Assembly: GCA_003542015.1 (NCBI GenBank)
Contig: DPLL01000514.1
Location: 557-8,588, forward strand
Length of the DNA: 8,032 nt
DNA from: Microcoleaceae cyanobacterium UBA9251
Lineage (GTDB): Bacteria > Cyanobacteriota > Cyanobacteriia > Cyanobacteriales > Microcoleaceae
Direction: 5' to 3'
The notes beneath the pieces are model-generated. The model did no database searches. It worked only from the letters and a program-made list of their open reading frames with translations, and was not told where the DNA came from. Position numbers and translations under genes: made by a program. Positions 5,946-8,032 of the stretch are shown here, one piece after another. Every line of letters starts with the position of its first letter. The stretch's first letter is position 1.

Positions 5946-5975
5946 TCTACGCTATTTTAGATTTTCTCAGAATCT

Positions 5976-6003
5976 TTGACATTTGCAAGGGTGTTTTTAG
6001 AAT
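5976..6003 (+). promoter_or_regulatory. Probable sigma70-type promoter of the pentapeptide-repeat gene
   Basis: A perfect TTGACA (5976-5981) is followed after 16 bases by TAGAAT (5998-6003, 5 of 6 to TATAAT). Transcription would start near 6010 and give a leader of about 150 bases before the ATG at 6164. This is the best promoter match in the window. Confidence 0.5.
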
Positions 6004-6163
6004 AGAGCCACACAACCGCATCCTCTTTGATCAACAATCGGCGGTGCAAAGACTTTACTGATGCTACAAGTTGCAGGGAGAATACTATGTTTATCTGAGA
6101 TGATGTGTGTGGTATGACCCATCACTCTCCAACCTTTGAAAAAAAAATTACGAGGCGAATTAC

Positions 6164-7006
6164 ATGGAGGCCGATCGAATTTTGAGGCAATATGCGGCCG
6201 GAGAAAGAAATTTTCGAGAGATTAACCTCGCGGGGGCTGACCTCAAGGGGGTAGACCTCAGCGAGGCTAACTTTACCAGAGCCAATTTCCAGGATGCAAA
6301 TCTCAAAGGCGCCAACCTGACGGGAGCGAACCTGCGCGAGGTGAAACTCACAGGGGTTGATCTGACGGAAGCCAACCTCAGCGAAGCAAATCTGATTGGC
6401 ACTGATTTGAGTCGCGCCAATCTGAGCGGAGCCAACCTTAGTGGCTCGAACCTGCGTGGCTCAATGGCTAGAGAAGTAAATATGAGCAAGGCTAACTTGA
6501 CGGAAGCAAATCTGACAGAAGCTAACTTTACTGAAGCAAATTTGTCGGCGGCCAACTTAACGGACGCTAGCATGATTCGCATTAATTTAATGAAGGCAAA
6601 TTTGAGTTGGTCAATTCTCAAAGCGGTCAACCTGACAAATGCTATCCTCAGCGAGTCGCTTTTGGAAAGAGCGAACTTGACAACTGCTATCCTCAGCGGG
6701 GCGATACTAAGCGGGGCAAATCTTACTGGTGCTGATTTGCGCCAAGTAACGATGGTGGGGGCCAATCTGAGCGAAGCTAATCTGAGCAATGCTAATTTGA
6801 GAGTCGCCAATGTGAGTTGGTCCAGTCTGCGGGGAGCTAATTTGAGCGGTGCTAATTTGTACCGGGCCAAGCTGTGCTGGTCTAATTTCAGCGGGGCGGT
6901 TCTGGTAGAAACTGTTTTGATTGATGCTAACCTCAATCGAGCTAACTTCCGGGATGCAGATTTGAGGCGGGCGATTATGCCCAACGGTACAACTAATGAT
7001 TCTTAA
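6164..7006 (+). CDS. Pentapeptide-repeat protein with 51 uninterrupted repeats
   Basis: A 280-residue protein. A short N-terminal helix (MEADRILRQYAAGERNF, 1-17), common in cyanobacterial pentapeptide proteins, leads directly into repeats. From F17 to I271 the sequence divides without any break into 51 pentapeptides of the form (L/F)xxA(N/D), with L or F (rarely M, A or V) at every fifth residue. A nine-residue tail follows. This predicts a right-handed quadrilateral beta-helix of nearly 13 coils. Three repeats near residues 147-241 carry Trp after Ser or Cys (SWS, SWS, CWS). No signal peptide, membrane segment or second domain is seen, so it is probably cytosolic. The family includes DNA-mimicking gyrase protectors, but most cyanobacterial members have no known role and I assign none. 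The ATG has GAGG eight bases upstream. The TauE/SafE gene follows on the same strand across a heptamer array. Confidence 0.93.
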   Translation: MEADRILRQYAAGERNFREINLAGADLKGVDLSEANFTRANFQDANLKGANLTGANLREVKLTGVDLTEANLSEANLIGTDLSRANLSGANLSGSNLRGSMAREVNMSKANLTEANLTEANFTEANLSAANLTDASMIRINLMKANLSWSILKAVNLTNAILSESLLERANLTTAILSGAILSGANLTGADLRQVTMVGANLSEANLSNANLRVANVSWSSLRGANLSGANLYRAKLCWSNFSGAVLVETVLIDANLNRANFRDADLRRAIMPNGTTNDS

Positions 7007-7017
7007 AAGTTGGGAGT

Positions 7018-7122
7018 TGACCGTTGACTGGTGACTAATGACTGGTGACTAATGACTAATAACTGGTGACTGTTGACTAATGACTAATGACTAATGACTA
7101 ATGACTACTAACTAATGACTGT
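7018..7122. repeat. 15-unit heptamer array (TGACTAA) running into the TauE start codon
   Basis: Fifteen 7-base units keep perfect phase from 7018 to 7122. TGACTAA dominates, with TGACTGG, TGACTGT, TAACTGG and similar variants. It fills almost the entire 108-base gap between the pentapeptide stop and the permease start. The A at the end of unit 14 (7115) and the TG of unit 15 (7116-7117) form the ATG of the permease; unit 15 continues through codons 2 and 3. The array has stop codons in every frame on the plus strand, so it cannot extend either neighbouring protein. Confidence 0.95.
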
Positions 7123-7966
7123 CAACGAATTATTGATTCTGGCTGCGGCCGGACTTTTTGCCGGAATTCTAGCTGGATTTTTGGGTATTGGTGGCGGTAC
7201 GGTACTCGTACCTCTGTTGGTGGCTCTCAATTACGCCCCTGTGCAAGCGGTTGCTACCAGCAGTTTGTCGATCGTCATTACAGCGATTTCTGGTAGCTTC
7301 CAGAATTGGCGCATGGGTTATCTCAGTTTGAGTCAAGTCGCAGGCATCGGATTTCCTGCCGTAATCACAGCACAAGTTGGTGTTTATTTGGCGGGGATAT
7401 TTCCGCCCCCTTTGTTGTTAGTTACTTTTGGGCTGTTGCTGTGGCTGAATATTTATTTGGTAGAACTTCGCAAACGCTTGACTGCTAAGAATCTAGTGGA
7501 AGAGGTACGGAAAAATTCTCAATTACCGATTACCAATTACCCATTACCGATTACCAATGACCAATTACCCAAGGATTCAAATGTTTTAGTGAATCCCATT
7601 TTTGCGAGAATTGCTACCGGCAGTGCGGCTGGTTTATTAGCGGGTTTGTTTGGTGTGGGTGGAGGCGTGATTATGGTGCCTCTGCAAATTTTGCTGTTAG
7701 GAGAAAGTATTAAAAGAGCAATTCAAACGAGCTTGGGCGTGATCGCGATCACGGCAATTTCGGCGACTGCTGGCCACGCTGCGCGGGGGAATGTATTGTG
7801 GGTTGTGGGGCTGATTCTGGGCGGTGGCGGTTTGTTGGGAGTGCAAGTGAGCACGCGGTTTTTGCCCAGATTGTCCGATCGAGTTGTGAGTTTGGCTTTT
7901 CGATCGCTCTTGGCAATTTTATCGATTTATGTTTTTTGGCAGGCTTGGCAAAAGTTTCATAATTAG
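7115..7966 (+). CDS. TauE/SafE-family (DUF81) membrane permease with a repeat-encoded loop
   Basis: A 283-residue integral membrane protein with about eight predicted helices arranged as two homologous halves. The family glycine motif occurs in each: GIGGGTVLVP (24-33) and GVGGGVIMVP (180-189). TauE/SafE proteins export or import sulfur-containing or other organic anions (sulfite, sulfoacetate and similar); the substrate here cannot be told. The central loop between the halves (about 117-163) contains a 17-residue tract encoded by a heptamer array (Q136-P152). The start ATG matches the expected N-terminus (MTVNELL), but it lies inside a heptamer array and has no Shine-Dalgarno. The first later in-frame ATG is codon 67, too late to be the start. 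The stop TAG (7964-7966) is followed at once by another heptamer array; the frame stays open after it to the window edge. It may share the transcript of the pentapeptide gene. Confidence 0.92.
   Translation: MTVNELLILAAAGLFAGILAGFLGIGGGTVLVPLLVALNYAPVQAVATSSLSIVITAISGSFQNWRMGYLSLSQVAGIGFPAVITAQVGVYLAGIFPPPLLLVTFGLLLWLNIYLVELRKRLTAKNLVEEVRKNSQLPITNYPLPITNDQLPKDSNVLVNPIFARIATGSAAGLLAGLFGVGGGVIMVPLQILLLGESIKRAIQTSLGVIAITAISATAGHAARGNVLWVVGLILGGGGLLGVQVSTRFLPRLSDRVVSLAFRSLLAILSIYVFWQAWQKFHN
7522..7570. repeat. Translated heptamer array (seven ATTACCN units) inside the permease gene
   Basis: Seven adjacent 7-base units run from 7522 to 7570: five perfect ATTACCN at 7522-7556, ATGACCA at 7557-7563 and ATTACCC at 7564-7570. 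Units 1-3 and 4-6 form two 21-base blocks that differ at two positions, giving two similar heptapeptides (PITNYPL and PITNDQL). With the preceding CA (7520-7521) the tract is 51 bases, so the reading frame is kept. It encodes residues 136-152 in the central cytoplasmic or connecting loop. Confidence 0.95.
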
Positions 7967-8000
7967 TTATTTGTTATGAGTTATTTGTTATTTGTTATTG
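7966..8000. repeat. Five-unit heptamer array (GTTATTT) at the permease stop codon
   Basis: Five 7-base units start at 7966, 7973, 7980, 7987 and 7994 (GTTATTT, GTTATGA, GTTATTT, GTTATTT, GTTATTG). The first G is the third base of the TAG stop codon of the permease gene. The last G (8000) begins the following palindrome. Confidence 0.88.
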
Positions 8001-8032
8001 GAGGCAGAGCCTCCGGGTATGTATTCCCAGGC
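8000..8032. repeat. Start of a palindromic dispersed element, cut by the window edge
   Basis: GGAGGC (8000-8005), a 3-base loop AGA and GCCTCC (8009-8014) form a perfect 6-base-pair hairpin. A weaker GGG/CCC pair follows (8015-8017 with 8026-8028), then AGGC at the window edge. The sequence resembles short palindromic repeats common between cyanobacterial genes. The right part is missing, so its length and class cannot be set. Confidence 0.6.

Larger units (their letters stand above)
5846..6163. other. 318-base divergent promoter gap between ilvD and the pentapeptide gene
   Basis: Next to ilvD are its ribosome binding site and an inverted heptamer repeat (5875-5945). A -10-like TAAAAT on the minus strand (5954-5959) could belong to an ilvD promoter, but I find no good -35 at proper distance. 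A better promoter faces right at 5976-6003. The remainder (6004-6163) would be the leader of the pentapeptide gene; it has a run of nine A at 6138-6146 shortly before the GAGG site (6152-6155). No RNA gene or riboswitch is recognised. Confidence 0.65.

Noticed and set aside
6061..6117. A possible 18-codon leader peptide upstream of the pentapeptide gene
   Set aside because: It has no Shine-Dalgarno and no run of regulatory codons, and its length is expected by chance.
5846..6163. T-box, attenuator or riboswitch controlling ilvD
   Set aside because: I see no leucine/valine/isoleucine-rich leader peptide, no T-box-like sequence and no terminator hairpin with a T-run in the minus-strand leader.
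6160..6984. A long open reading frame on the minus strand opposite the pentapeptide gene
   Set aside because: It mirrors the 15-base periodicity of the pentapeptide codons and gives a low-complexity Leu/Arg/Lys/Ala/Ser protein with no family features. The plus-strand frame has the ribosome binding site and the conserved repeat.

Overview
The window looks like a filamentous, non-marine cyanobacterium (Oscillatoria/Microcoleus/Nostoc-like). Three complete HIP1 octamers (GCGATCGC) lie inside genes. Intergenic DNA is filled with heptanucleotide tandem arrays of the kind known in cyanobacteria as STRR (short tandemly repeated repetitive) sequences. The protein set also fits: a phosphoribulokinase-family paralog, a membrane GTPase with a DUF697 domain, a DUF937 protein, a 561-residue IlvD, a pentapeptide-repeat protein and a TauE/SafE permease. 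The assignment to cyanobacteria is strong; the genus is a guess.

Layout from left to right. Bases 1-182 are two heptamer arrays of opposite sense that run into the stop codon of a minus-strand PRK-like gene (182-1111). A 412-base gap (1112-1523) holds a weak promoter for that gene and three different heptamer families in a row. Then comes the minus-strand GTPase (1524-3152), divergent from a plus-strand DUF937 gene (3251-3778) across a short promoter region. The DUF937 gene converges on minus-strand ilvD (4160-5845). The 381-base convergent gap contains two nearly identical ~98-base hairpin elements built from 10-base units, with a half element of a related family between them. ilvD is divergent from a plus-strand pentapeptide-repeat gene (6164-7006); their gap holds an inverted pair of short heptamer arrays and a good sigma70-like promoter facing the pentapeptide gene. 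A 15-unit heptamer array follows, and its last unit forms the start of the TauE/SafE gene (7115-7966). That gene carries its own in-frame heptamer array in the central loop. Another heptamer array and the start of a palindromic element close the window.

The six genes do not form an obvious pathway. ilvD (branched-chain amino acid synthesis) is the only clear housekeeping gene. The rest are a kinase paralog, a membrane GTPase, a probable calcium-binding DUF937 protein, a beta-helix protein and a permease. The most notable signal is the repeat landscape. At least eight separate period-7 arrays of different sequence sit at gene junctions; one abuts a stop codon, one supplies a start codon, and one is translated inside a membrane protein. 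A second, period-10 hairpin family occupies the only convergent junction. I saw no phage, CRISPR, toxin-antitoxin or defence genes and no RNA genes.
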